Notes: a model not told the origin generated them from the sequence alone. Shown: positions 30,906 to 41,004, counted from the stretch's first letter. The stretch is 64,000 nucleotides of DNA from Hippopus hippopus (GCA_946811185.2 OX328105.1:44578845-44642844), one strand, 5' to 3'. Program-made: numbers and translations.

Positions 30906-31424
30906 GACCCATGCTCAATGAAAAGGGGGTATAATGCATCAGCAAAAAGTATCGACCCATGACCAGACTGCGCAGGCTGACATGGGTAGATACTTTTTGC
31001 TAATTGTAAATTTTCTGCATGCCCAAAGAAAGTTCTACCTCACGATTTAGTCGGTTGTTAGACAAAATGGATTTCACGGATCCATAATTGGCCTGCAACA
31101 CGCGAAAAGGGGCATTCAGACATCTGCGTAAAGTGTCGTCTCGGATCAGCCTGCGCAGTCCACGCAGGCTGATCCGAGACGACACTTTCCGTTTTTATGT
31201 AATTTTCTGTTTCGCGCAAGTCTACTGTATCACAAAATCTAATGTAGTCGTAAAGTGTCGTCTCGGATTAGCCTGCGCGGACTGCGCAGGCTGATCCGAG
31301 ACGACATATTACGCAAATGTCCGAATGCCCCTTTCTGCGTGTTGCAGGCCAATTATGAAATGACTTGCTTAATATAATGAAGCACGGAAATGCATTCGAG
31401 CCCTTTTTTCCTTAGCGTCTCCCT
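30906..31424 (+). mobile_element. PAL-C MITE interrupted by a PAL-D element
   Basis: 'gacccatgctcaatgaaaag', hairpin at about 30953-30990, 'gacaaaatggatttcacgga', interrupted at AATT 31086-31089, resumes at AATT 31351-31354 with 'atgaaatgacttgcttaata' to 'cgagccc'. The terminal part is decayed. Confidence 0.88.
31090..31350 (+). mobile_element. PAL-D element (261 bp) nested in PAL-C, AATT duplication
   Basis: Ends GGCCTGCAACACGCGAAAAG and inverse. Hairpins 31141-31177 and 31263-31299. It sits at exactly the same PAL-C position as the copy at 19756, but the host is in the opposite orientation. Confidence 0.93.
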
Positions 31425-31429
31425 ATTTC

Positions 31430-31925
31430 AGTAGTCTGAATAATAAATTTTCCTTTTAAATTTCCCAAAGTCTGTTTGCCAATTATAGGGACATAGGAAT
31501 TTCCTTTCTTTTTCCGCAGTTTAAGAAATAACCAGAAAATAAAACCGTCTTTTCTTCTCGTAAAAATTGACCAACGGTTCACTTATTTGGGACTAATTTC
31601 GTTAACTCTATGGTACTGGTTTTTGTGCTCCTGTTTGTTCCTTGGCCAAAAAAAAAGTCTCGTGACTTAAAAAAGAGGAAAGGTTAAAGGTCAACTAATG
31701 AAGCATTCGCAAATGTCAAGTACTTTTGTTTTGCTTTCAATCTTCCTCGAATCAAATTTACGCTACATTTAATCAAGCACATTACAGATCTAAAATTGAT
31801 GTTGGGTTACGCGACCTCTTCAGCCTCCCTGGGGCAGGGGACCTTTTTTTCTAGCGAGTGTTGGAAGGGAGAAACTTAATATTTTACACTAAACCTGCTA
31901 GATTAATTAAATGAAACGTTAAGGC
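31430..31925. other. No recognisable feature
   Basis: AT-rich sequence with a small A-run. Nothing assignable. Confidence 0.3.
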
Positions 31926-31935
31926 TTATACTTAA

Positions 31936-32139
31936 ACCTTATCCTGCTTAAGAACTTCAAAGGAAACTTTCAAGCCGACAGTAACAATCCAAGTTGTGAC
32001 ATTTCAAAGATGTTTTGGGGAAAAATATCTCCTAATCGGACAGTGTAGATCCAAGATCAGACTGCACGTTCTGTGCAGTCTGATCTTGAATCTACACTGT
32101 CCGTAAAAGGTCAGTGAGTCGCGCTTAGCAGCCTAGGGG
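31936..32139 (-). repeat. PAL-A MITE, full length 204 bp, TTAA both sides
   Basis: TTAA 31932-31935 and 32140-32143. 'accttatcctgcttaag' left, hairpin at about 32037-32103, right 'agcagcctagggg'. Confidence 0.92.
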
Positions 32140-32149
32140 TTAATGCACG

Positions 32150-32296
32150 AATTTCTCTATTTGAAAGATATTTTTTGGGGGAATATTTCCTTATCGGACC
32201 GTGTAGATCCAAGATCAGACTGCACATTCTGTGCAGTCTGATCTTGATCTACACTGTCCGCAGAAGGGCCTTGAGTCGCACATTGCAACCTAAAGG
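32150..32296 (-). repeat. PAL-A MITE, second copy truncated on the left
   Basis: It begins inside the element ('tttctctatttgaaagatat'), hairpin at about 32196-32262, right end 'acctaaagg' before TTAA 32297-32300. Same orientation as its neighbour 10 bp away. Confidence 0.87.
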
Positions 32297-32404
32297 TTAA
32301 TTTCGGCCTCTCTGTGTTGAAATATGCAACGGAACAAGTCATTGTTTAAGATCCACTTGGTTCATCTGAAGGCCGTTATAGCAAACTTTAAAGCGACTTT
32401 CACA

Positions 32405-32565
32405 ACGTAAGTTGATTTTGCGGGCAGTTTTGATGAAGATCAGACTGCACGATTTGTGCAGTCTGATCTTCGATCTACACATTCTCGCTGTGCGTAGATA
32501 TTCTGAATAAAAACAAGCTTAACGTTTTAGTTCTCAGTTTCTGTTGGGTTTATTCGGCGATCTAA
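32405..32565 (+). repeat. PAL-A MITE, degenerate
   Basis: 'gcgggcagttttgatgaaga', 'tcagactgcacgatttgtgc' and inverse arm, followed by decayed right half. Confidence 0.72.
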
Positions 32566-32678
32566 AGCATTAGTACTTATTTCGGGTTTAAAGAAAGAAA
32601 ATCGAGATCAAGGTGCATGAATGCATCTATGCTCTACACCGAGGACCCTAAAAGGTGGTCGGTAGACTAGATACAGGT

Positions 32679-32878
32679 TTACCAAATAACAAAATTTGAG
32701 ACTTGTCGAAACCAAAAGCATTTGCAAATGATTAATTTAATGATGGGATTTGTTTCTGAAAGGGTAGAAAGCATTGTGGGAAAAGCAGAAAATGCTTGTT
32801 ACCAGCATTTTCTTCTTTGTTTCACAATATTTTCAAAACGCGTCTTCCTCACTGTCGTTGACAGACGGGAGTATAATT
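32679..32878 (+). repeat. PAL-B MITE, near full length
   Basis: 'taccaaataacaaaatttga', 'gacttgtcgaaaccaaaagc', palindrome centre 'gcttgttaccagc', right end 'acagacgggag'. Confidence 0.83.
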
Positions 32879-32883
32879 ATGAT

Positions 32884-32970
32884 TAATCCATCAACACACA
32901 ATCCCGAGTTTTAACAACCCCGAGTCGGAAGACCTTTGAAAACACTGTGAGAAAAGGAGAAAATACTTTG
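32884..32970 (-). repeat. PAL-B MITE, left half
   Basis: 'catcaacacacaatcccgag', 'ttaacaaccccgag', 'gaaaacactgtgagaaaagg', cut at 'gagaaaat' near the palindrome centre. Confidence 0.75.
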
Positions 32971-33061
32971 TATATATCATCCCTGATTCAACCGAGTGTC
33001 TAGTGCTTTAACAATAATTTTGGTTTCGTAGAAATGAATTAGGGTTTGCCTTACAATCGTT

Positions 33062-33847
33062 CAAATTATTGTCGACCAGAAACCTTTATCCAGCTGTCTG
33101 GTCGGTAATATTTTAAACGATAGTTTTGGTATCAAAGAGAAAACAGAATCAATCTCCACGAATGTGCAAGCAGATCTTGGTGTATTCTGATCACACATCG
33201 CGACAGACAGAACATTGTTCAAAGATAAGGATCCGTCAAGTTGGTCTTCGAGTGGCGCCAGATGATATATCCGCCCCATTTATTCCCCTGCCTGCTGCTT
33301 TAACAATAACTTCTGTATAGAAGAGACGAGATCAAAATCAGACTTCACGAAAATTCAAGCTGATCTTGTGTATTCTCCCTACGGATAGCGTAGACAAGGA
33401 TGGGACGATGGTAAAAATCTATCGAGCGGAGCCAGATGACATGCCCAGTCCATTTATCCAACTGTTTGGTACTTTAACAAAAATTTGGTTTCGTAGAGAC
33501 AATATCAGAATCAGACTCTGCGAATTTACAAGCAGATTTTGGTCTATTCTGATCACACACTGCGACAGACAGAGCATTTTTCAATAGTGAAGAGCTATCA
33601 AGTTGCTCTTCGGGTAGGGCCAGATGACATACCCTCCCCAGTTATCCGACTGTCTGGTGCTTTAACAATAATTTTGGTTTCGTATAGACAATATCAGAAT
33701 CAGACTCTACGAATTTACAAGCTGATCTTAGTCTATTTCTTATCACACATCGCGACAGACAAGACACTCTTTAAATAGTAAGGATCCATCAAGTTGCTCT
33801 TCGAGTGGGGCCAGATGGTATGCCCGCCCCATTTATCCCTCTGTCAA
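33062..33847 (+). repeat. ~180-bp satellite, about 4.3 copies
   Basis: Anchor 'ctttaacaataattttggtt' recurs near 33112, 33297, 33471 and 33659 (periods about 174-188); 'gccagatgacat...cccatttatcc' occurs once per unit. An isolated anchor lies upstream at 33005. Each unit contains 'cacgaatgtgcaagcagatc'-type sequence reminiscent of one PAL-A hairpin. Confidence 0.88.
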
Positions 33848-33949
33848 TTTAGTGTTAATTTGTAAATTAGTAGACACGTAATAGGCTAGTGAAAATAGTT
33901 TTCTAACGCCCGCCTTTTTACCCTTGTTGCCATGACTAACATTTGTACG

Positions 33950-34030
33950 TCTGCAAACAGTGCATTCATCAAGAGCAGACGGCATGGATTGCATTGGAGA
34001 TGCAGTCTGATCTTGAACCATCATTTTTTT
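33950..34030. repeat. PAL-A fragment, degenerate
   Basis: 'tcaagagcagacggcatgga', 'gatgcagtctgatcttgaac'. Confidence 0.5.
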
Positions 34031-34105
34031 TTTTAAAAAAAGTAGTTTTGACGAAGATATTTTGGGTTGTTGGTACCAATTAAAGACCAAATCCAAGTTT
34101 ATTAA

Positions 34106-34318
34106 ACGCTTTACCACACAACAAAATTTTTGACTTGTCCAAATTCAGAGTTTATACGGATGATATATTCAAAATAGCTCAAATGATGGAATTTGTTTCA
34201 GAAAGCATTGTGGAAAAAGGAGAAAATGCTGGTGACCAGCATTTTCTCCTTTTTCTACAATGTTTTCAAAAAACGTTCTTTGTCCAGATCGTAAAAGCTT
34301 GAAGTTATCTGCTGGTTA
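34106..34318 (+). repeat. PAL-B MITE, near full length
   Basis: 'gctttaccacacaacaaaat', 'gacttgtccaaattcagag', palindrome centre 'gctggtgaccagc' (G in place of T/A), right end 'ctgctggttaaagg'. Confidence 0.87.
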
Positions 34319-34380
34319 AAGGTTAGCGACATTTTGATTCAACGCCTTCTTATAAACAGTTTTTTTTCTTCTTGTTGTAA

Positions 34381-34460
34381 ACTTATTTTGAAAACATTTT
34401 AGTAAAAGGAGAAATTGCTCTAAAATAACCATTTCTCCTTTTTCCACAATGTTTTCGCAC
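34381..34460. repeat. PAL-B-like palindrome with 'attgctc' centre
   Basis: Arms 'gaaaacattttagtaaaagg' + 'agaaattgctc' and 'catttctcctttttccacaa' + 'tgttttcg'. Best copy of the low-identity variant. Confidence 0.65.
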
Positions 34461-34744
34461 GTTATACATTTATTCATTCTGAATTCTTCTTCATTGGCCA
34501 CCATTTTACAAGGATGACTATTGTCTTCAGCGCTATCTGCTGCAAGTCAGTTTTCACGAGGTGAAAGTTAAGGGTCCAATTTTAGTTCATTATGTAAATA
34601 TTACATTGGCGCGTTACCGGAGGGGTGGGGAGCGAGAAGTAAATTTGTACATTATTCATAATTAGAGAGTTGCACGGGCTCAAACTGGCCCTTTACTCTC
34701 TGAAAAGTTCCGATTTTTTCCCCAAAGACTAAACGAATGCCTTG

Positions 34745-35610
34745 TCTTTCATTTTAGCTGGGGTTTAAGGAAATGGTTTTCAGCTTCGGCTTATGTCGCG
34801 GCCCATAGTCCGCCGTCTGTGCGTCCGTCCGTACGTGTATGCGTGCGTTAACTTTTATGTCAAGCATCTTCTTCTTTTTAAACTACCCAACAAGTTGTGA
34901 TGGAACTTGACAGAAATGATCCTGCCATAATCCTTTTCAGAACTTTTTCAAAGAAATTGGTACCAGTAAAAAGTCTAGTTGCCATGGCAACAAAACTGAA
35001 AAATATTTAAAAAATCTTTTAAGATCTTCTTTTCCGAAACCATAAGGCCTAGTGCTACCAAATTTGGTTATGTAACTTCATTTAGGAGACCTCTTCCAAG
35101 ATTCTTGCGGCTCGTTCATTTTCTCTCCGAGGATTGATAATATATATATAGTCATTGCAGCAGGATTCATTCCTGCTCTCACCGGTGACCTTTTTTTTTT
35201 TTCGACGATGGTTATGTGGGAAAGCAGCCAGTGGCTTGGAAAGAATATTGTGCGGAGCAGTGGTAAAAAGAAACTTCAGGAAAGCATGGATAGGTGCACT
35301 GGTCGCCGCGATATAACTGAAATAATATTGAAAACTGCGTTAAACACCATAAAATCAATCAATCAATCAATCAATTAATTCTTCAAATTATAGCTCTCAG
35401 GTCAAAATTTGTCCCGCTCTGGAAGTCACAAGTTTTACATGAGCTTATATAGTGAAAACTTTGAAAATCTTCCAGTTCCTACATAGGACTGCCATATATG
35501 GCGTGTAGCTTTATCTAGTACACCCTTACTAAGATTATTCAAATATAGCCCTGGGGTCAAAATTGGCCCCTTGATCGTTAAAACTCGGGACTATTTGGAA
35601 AAGGGTTAAC
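34745..35610 (+). repeat. Interspersed bivalve-type repeat, interrupted by a SINE
   Basis: 'cgtccgtccgtacgtg', 'ttatgtcaagcatcttcttc', 'gatggaacttgacagaaatg', 'gttgccatggcaacaaaact', 'agacctcttccaagattctt' | SINE | 'caaattatagctctcaggtc', 'ccctggggtcaaaattggcc'. I recognise this word order from bivalve genomes, from memory; its transposon class is unknown to me. No coding capacity. Confidence 0.75.
35107..35377 (+). repeat. SINE with ATTCTT target duplication
   Basis: ATTCTT at 35101-35106 and 35378-35383. Body 'gatagtcattgc'-type, 'cagccagtggcttggaaaga', tail 'gccgcgatataactgaaata', 'gcgttaaacaccat' and (AATC)n. The tRNA head is mostly lost (starts 'gcggctcgttc'). A clean retroposition into the host repeat. 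Confidence 0.92.
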
Positions 35611-35782
35611 TGGCTACGCGTATGAATGTTTTATTTATTACATGAAAGAAGTACAACGCTATAGGCTCAACTTGGGTTGCCTTGTTGAGGAAAGTCTGGC
35701 TCACAACTGTATTGTCTGATCTCAGAATTACACTCACCGATGCGCTAGCAGATCTTAAGAAATATTAAAACCGATAGAGAAT

Positions 35783-35999
35783 TTAATCATGCTCTGGCAA
35801 AAGGCGGTTTAATGCATCTCTGTGATGCATCGTATCAAGCTCATCATATAGCTGTGGATCCATAAAATCTATTTTTTCTTACAACGGACTGAATCATGAG
35901 GTAGAATGGTCCTTGGACATGAAGAAAATTGATCAATAGCAAAGAGTTTCAATTCATGTCAACCTGCACGGACTGCACAGGCTGACGTCGGTCGTTACT

Positions 36000-36095
<96 letters not shown>

Positions 36096-36130
36096 ATGCA
36101 TTATACACCCTTTTCACAGAGCATGGCTCA
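35783..36130 (-). mobile_element. PAL-C MITE expanded by an internal (CT)n tract
   Basis: 'catgctctggcaaaaggcgg', 'tggatccataaaatctattt', hairpin at about 35956-35990, then ~90 bp of pure CT (36001-36093) in place of the usual 'acttttcgcag', then 'atgcattatacaccc' and 'agcatggctca'. Confidence 0.9.
36001..36093 (+). repeat. (CT)n microsatellite, about 45 units
   Basis: Uninterrupted CT repeats after a short 'cttctt' lead-in. The longest perfect microsatellite of the window. Confidence 0.97.
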
Positions 36131-36623
36131 TATTTGTTGGAACCTTTGAAGACTTAATTTCATTCATTTCGTTTATTTGGCTTCAAAAAATAAAGAAAAA
36201 CAGCTTTTCAAAAAATCAGATAAAATTTTCATCTTTAATTTTCTAATTTAGAGAATTACTATGAAAAAGATATTCATTTTGAGCAATTGCTTCATTTTCA
36301 CAATGCTTTTCAAAAGGCATCTACGGTAGTGGGCTCGCAAAAGATGTCTTGGTTTGGGGAAAAAGATGAAAAGAAATTTATGGAAATTGACTCCATTTAA
36401 AGAGTGCAATTTAGTAACTGAATACCGTAATTGGCCGTATTAAAATTTAGGGGCCTGTTGGACCTTAAACGGGATCCCTTATTTTTCTATGGTAATGATC
36501 CTTGATTAATCATTAAGGGACAATGGCCCCGGATCGTTTGGTGGAATAATAATGACGAATTAGGGTTTGCCTTACAATTTCCGCCTGTTTTATTCGACCG
36601 TTCCTAAGTATGGCAATATATTT

Positions 36624-36884
36624 GAGCAATAGTCTGTGAAAAGGGGGCTTCATGCATCAGCAAAAATTATCGACCCAGGTCAGCCTGCGCAGTCCGCGCA
36701 GGCTGACCTGGGTCAATACTTTTTGCTATTGGTAAATATTCTGCATGTCAAAGGACCAGTGTACCTCACGATTCAGTCGGTTGTTATACAAAATGGTTTT
36801 TCTGGATCCATAATACTGTGATCACTTGCTTGGTATCATGCATCACGGGAATGCAATAGGACCCCTTTTGCCGGAGCATGGCTC
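36624..36884 (+). repeat. PAL-C MITE with ATTT duplication
   Basis: ATTT 36620-36623 and 36885-36888. Hairpin 'cccaggtcagcctgcgcagt' / inverse at about 36673-36711, extended by 'gcaaaaa/tttttgc'. Confidence 0.93.
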
Positions 36885-36910
36885 ATTTCTTTCGAAATCA
36901 TTTGACCATT

Positions 36911-37078
36911 TAACTCTTAACAGAACGACAAATCTCAGACTGTTCCAAATTGAAAGTGTATGCAGACGACAAAATGAATGTAATCAGAAAAATTGAATTT
37001 TGTTTTTGGAAGGGTAGAAAACGTGACAGAAAAAGGAGAAAATGCTGATTATAAGCATTTTCTCCTTTATCCACGCTC
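36911..37078 (+). repeat. PAL-B MITE, right end replaced
   Basis: 'ctcttaacagaacgacaaat', 'tgttccaaattgaaagtgta', palindrome centre 'gctgattataagc', ends in 'ctttatccac'. Confidence 0.82.
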
Positions 37079-37082
37079 TTGA

Positions 37083-37259
37083 TCCGAACAATCCCGTGTT
37101 TATAACGACTCTGAGGAAAAGCATTTTGAAAACATTGTGGGAATAGGAGAAATAATTTCTACCTTGTTAGAGACAAATCTCATTTGATTAACACAAGTCA
37201 TAGTTTGTCTTTTGCACCTACTTTCAACCTGTTCGAGTCCAATTGTTTCTTCCGTCTGG
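37083..37259 (-). repeat. PAL-B MITE, palindrome right arm deleted
   Basis: 'ccgaacaatcccgtgttt', 'gaaaacattgtgggaatagg', 'agaaataatttctacc', right end 'tcttccgtctgg' before TTAA 37260-37263, which is shared with the next element. Confidence 0.82.
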
Positions 37260-37263
37260 TTAA

Positions 37264-37466
37264 CTCTTTACCAAACGAAAAATTTTAGACCTGTCCAAAC
37301 TGAAAAAGTATGTAACTCAAATGATTGGATTTGCCTTTGAAAGAGTTGAAAACATTTTGGAAAAATGAGAAAATGCTGGTTACCAGCATTTTCTCATTTT
37401 CCCACAATATTTTCAGAAGGCTTCTTCCTCAGGGTCGCTAAAACACAGAAATATTTGGAAAAGAGT
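37264..37466 (+). repeat. PAL-B MITE, near full length, shares TTAA with neighbour
   Basis: 'ctctttaccaaacgaaaaat', 'gacctgtccaaactgaaaa', palindrome at about 37355-37415 with intact centre, right end 'ggaaaagag' then TAAG. Confidence 0.87.
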
Positions 37467-37857
37467 AAGTTGATTCTGAACAATGTTTGTTTCCGTTGAT
37501 AATTTCAAATCAGCAGGAAAGAGGCTGTAACAGTAAAAACAATAAAAATAGAAGTATTCCGTGTTATCGGTACGATCGAATGCATTCCTTTTAGACTATG
37601 AATATTTTAAAGAATGAACGCTGCGTTTTTACTTTTAAATCAGCGATATGAAATTTCGGCCCCGGTTTTATTTTCTTTTAGCAGTGAGTCATTGTTCAAG
37701 ATGTTTTCCATGAAGGGCGTACAACGCAATCATACGAGTAGACTGGTCGAATACACTCGGATTTTCGGCCAGCTTATATATAGAAATACTAGTACGTCGA
37801 AGTGGCACTGCGTGAATATTAGACTCACGCATGTATGAAATGGGTCCTTGGTGGATT

Positions 37858-38068
37858 AAAGGTAAAGGCGTTGGGTTGAAAGTCTGAAAGTTCTGATATG
37901 ATTCTCGCTATCGGCATTGTTCATGTTTGAATGACCTTGCGCAAGTCGCTGCAAAGTCCCCGCCCAATAGTGGTAAAATACGAAAAAGACAAAAACATGA
38001 ATGAGAGTTTTTCCTCGTGATGTCAGTGAAATATTGCTGAAATTAGCTTAAAGCACCATACAAATACA
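37858..38068 (+). repeat. Degenerate SINE
   Basis: 'aaaggcgttgggttgaaagt' in the head region, 'gaccttgcgcaagtcgctgc' body, 'atcctcgtgatgtcagtgaa'-like tail and 'agcttaaagcaccatac'. Confidence 0.55.
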
Positions 38069-38069
38069 C

Positions 38070-38630
38070 GAATCTTCATTATGAGAAATTTAAAGAAAGA
38101 GAGAAAGAGGAGAATATGACAAAGTTCCATTAATTTTGACTTTTCAACAAAAAAGAGAGAAAAAAAAAAAAATCATTGCAACAGCATTTCTCCTTTTCAA
38201 ATCCGATATTTGAAATCACAATTTAAAGATTGTAGAAAATGAAAGGTTTGCCTAAAATTTCACATTTTTTATCGCACTGAATAGAGTGAGTTGACGACAC
38301 CGAAATAAACATCAAAACATGTACATTATTGAAATCTGCAGCATTTTTTCAAATCGTAAACAGTGTCAATTTTCAAAGTACACAGTTAGTAAAACGGCCA
38401 TCAAACGTTTTAGCTCCGATATAAATTGAATGAAACTGTAGTTTTTGTTGTTGTACACGGTATATAAAAAAGAAATAAAAGCCGGTCGGGTGAGAGTACA
38501 GATGCTCGTTAAAATATGGGAATATTAGCTCCTGTGTGATATTTACATGTATTTTGACTCATCTGTATGGTCATGTTTGAAACTTTGAGGTAAATTGAGA
38601 CATTGTTGCGATTTCTCAAGTTGTCCCAGT
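38070..38630. other. No recognisable feature
   Basis: A-rich run near 38160, otherwise unassigned. Confidence 0.3.
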
Positions 38631-38638
38631 ATTTTCTA

Positions 38639-38666
38639 ATTGGAGAGGTCATCAGACCTCTCCAAT
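38639..38666 (+). repeat. Short perfect hairpin
   Basis: 12-bp arms 'attggagaggtc' / 'gacctctccaat' with loop 'atca'. The same 'gacctctc' word recurs at 38873 and 39115. Confidence 0.85.
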
Positions 38667-38669
38667 AGT

Positions 38670-39385
38670 GGTGAGTTTAAAAGGCAGACCGCCACAGAAT
38701 TCGCTGTCTAAATCAATTGTTCTTGCGAAATTGTTCCGATACACAGTCTGTTTCATCATGGTTTTGTAAATAAAGCGAAATCAAAAAACCGAAACAGGAA
38801 ATAGACGTGGTTTATTTTTATATGACGAATTTCAGAAAAGATTTGTAATATTAATTTGCCATGGTTGCAAATGACCTCTCAAATAATTGTAATTTTTCAT
38901 GAAGCAAATAAATCTAAGCAGAAGAAAAAATAAGAAGAATTTCGTTAAAAAAGAGAAAGAAGACCGCTTGACAAGATCATGCGACTTGAAAACGCGGCAA
39001 GAAGGTCAAATGACCGTCATGTAAAGGATAAGAGGTTTCTACGCGGCGGCTTTTTTACTTGTTTGTTTATTGAAATTAAAAGCTAATAAACTATTTGAAA
39101 ACACTGATGCTGACCTCTCCTGGCTTCTTTTGTAAAGAAGCCAACTTGTCTTCTCTATGTCCTTTTTAGCCCGACTGTTTTCGAAGAAAACGTCGAGGTA
39201 TTGTCATAACCCTTGAGTCGTCTGCGTCGTTTTCGTGCCAATTTTAACATTTATATAATCTCTGTTATTTCCGCAGATATTTACTTCTAACTCGGACTAG
39301 TTGTTAATTACCAAAAGGGGGGAACCCGTACAACAGGGGCAACTAACAGCCGACCTTGGAACCCGCATGCGGTGCTCTTGTTTTT
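38670..39385. repeat. Probable interspersed repeat of unknown class
   Basis: Contains hairpin 'ggcttcttttgtaaagaagc' (39121-39141) and 'cccgactgttttcgaagaaa' + 'acgtcgaggtattgtcat', words I recall as repetitive in bivalves. No frame. Assignment rests on memory. Confidence 0.4.
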
Positions 39386-39539
39386 ATACATCTCTGCAAA
39401 TGTCATTGAGCAACAAATAGTTTGTCTTTTGCACCTACTTTCAATCTGTTCGAGTTAAGAGATACATGGGTTAAAAGATAGGCTAGAAGACAGATATTGG
39501 TGGCTATACTATTAACGGACTTTTTGTTTTTTAGTTTTT

Positions 39540-39764
39540 AACCATTTAACGCGCAATCCCGAGTTTTAACGACCCTGAGGAAGACGCCTTTTGAAAACAT
39601 TGTGGGAAAAGGAGAAAATGCTGGTAACCAGCATTTTCTCTTTTTCCCACAATGTTTCCTACCCAATCAAGGACAGAAATCACCATTTGAACTACATTTG
39701 ATTTGTCGTCTCCACTGAATGCTTTCAATTTGGTCGAGTACAAAATCTTGTCGCCTGGTAACGA
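39540..39764 (-). repeat. PAL-B MITE, near full length
   Basis: 'accatttaacgcgcaatccc', 'taacgaccctgaggaagacg', palindrome at about 39594-39658, right end 'cttgtcgcctggtaacgag'. Confidence 0.9.
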
Positions 39765-39982
39765 GTTATGCATTGATAAATCACTCCTCTTTCAATATTT
39801 CGGTAAACTTTTACCAGGGAAAAATGAAAAGCTTTTATTCGTCAAAACTTAATATGCACATTGTGTGCTATTTTTTTGACCCTGCACAAAATGAACGAAA
39901 TTAGAAAAGGTTCGAAAGGTTGCGATTTCAATCCAGATATTTGTCAGAATATCGGTTTAACGGCTCATCCGACTATGAGCAA

Positions 39983-40092
39983 TTTTTGGTCGGCCAGCCG
40001 TGGGGATCGAACCCACACCCTCAAGTATCCAGAGATTTGTTGATTACGAGTCTCATGTCTTACCACTTGAGAAATTTCGGCTGGATAGCCAC
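39983..40092 (-). repeat. tRNA-like SINE head (second head type), minus strand
   Basis: Minus-strand reading: acceptor-like CCAGCCG at the start pairs with CGGCTGG at the end; D-arm 'tctcaagtggtaagac', 'gactcgtaatc' at the anticodon, long spacer, B box 'gggttcgatcccc'. A second A-box-like word 'gctcagttggtagcgc' lies upstream on the same strand (plus 40138-40156), so the head may be duplicated. Confidence 0.72.
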
Positions 40093-40307
40093 CGACATGT
40101 TATGAGATATTGTGATGAAGCTGTGGTTTGGAAACCTCTGCGCTACCAACTGAGCCCATGCGGATTTTCGGGTTCGAACCACTTGAGACCATCCTAAAAG
40201 AGTAATTACTCAAATAGCAATGTACATTGCAGCCGACAGTTGAGTGACAGCTTGAAGATAAGTGACGTAATAGGGTTTTCTGTTTACCCGCTAAAAGGTC
40301 ACTTTTT

Positions 40308-40453
40308 AAACTCTTTACAAAACGAAAAAAAAAATTCAGACTGCCAAATTGATTGCATTTACAGACGAAATTTGAATTTGGCCTAAGTAATGTGGTTTGA
40401 CTTTTGAAAAATAGAATTCACTGTGGAAAAAGGAGAAAATGCTGGTTACCAGA
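40308..40453 (+). repeat. PAL-B MITE ending at its palindrome centre
   Basis: 'ctctttacaaaacgaaaaaa', 'cagacgaaatttgaatttgg', 'gtggaaaaaggagaaaatgc', stops right after 'ggttaccag'. The right half is absent. Confidence 0.85.
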
Positions 40454-40470
40454 CAAAATTATATTTAATT

Positions 40471-40724
40471 GAGTCATGCTCTGTGAAAGGGAAGCTTAAT
40501 GCATTTGTGTAAAGTATCGATTCAGGTCAGCCTGCGCAGTCCGCGCAGGCTGACCTGGGCCGAAACTTTTCGCAGTTGGTCAATTTTCTTTATGTCTAAG
40601 GACCAGTCTATCTCATGTTTAAGTTAGTTGTTAAATCTTATGGATCCATAACTATATGATGGCTTGCTTGGTATCATGAGATCATGCAGATGCATTAAAC
40701 CCCCGTTTTGCCGGAGCATGGCTT
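40471..40724 (+). repeat. PAL-C MITE with AATT duplication
   Basis: AATT 40467-40470 and 40725-40728. 'gagtcatgctctgtgaaagg', hairpin at about 40525-40560, right end 'ccggagcatggctt'. Insertion lies 17 bp beyond the broken PAL-B. Confidence 0.92.
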
Positions 40725-40820
40725 AATTATAGTCGACCTCATACGATGCCAAGATACCGGTTCATAAGTAATGTTGTAGGAAAAGCGCATCTTTTAGCTA
40801 GTAAACAGAAAACTTTTTAA

Positions 40821-40960
40821 CTCTGTACCAGACGACAACACTTTAGACTTGTCCAACTTGAAAGCACTTGCAGACATCAAAGCCAGTCACGCTAAAATAT
40901 TGGAACTTGTCAGTAAAAGGGTAGAAAACATTGAAGGAAAAGGAGAAAATGCTGGTAATA
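40821..40960 (+). repeat. PAL-B MITE ending at its palindrome centre
   Basis: TTAA 40817-40820, 'ctctgtaccagacgacaaca', 'gacttgtccaacttgaaagc', 'gaaaaggagaaaatgctggt' then unrelated sequence. Truncated at the same place as 40308-40453. Confidence 0.87.
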
Positions 40961-41004
40961 CAGTTTCGGGATCAGACTGCTTGCTAATTCTGTCCTAGTT
41001 GACC

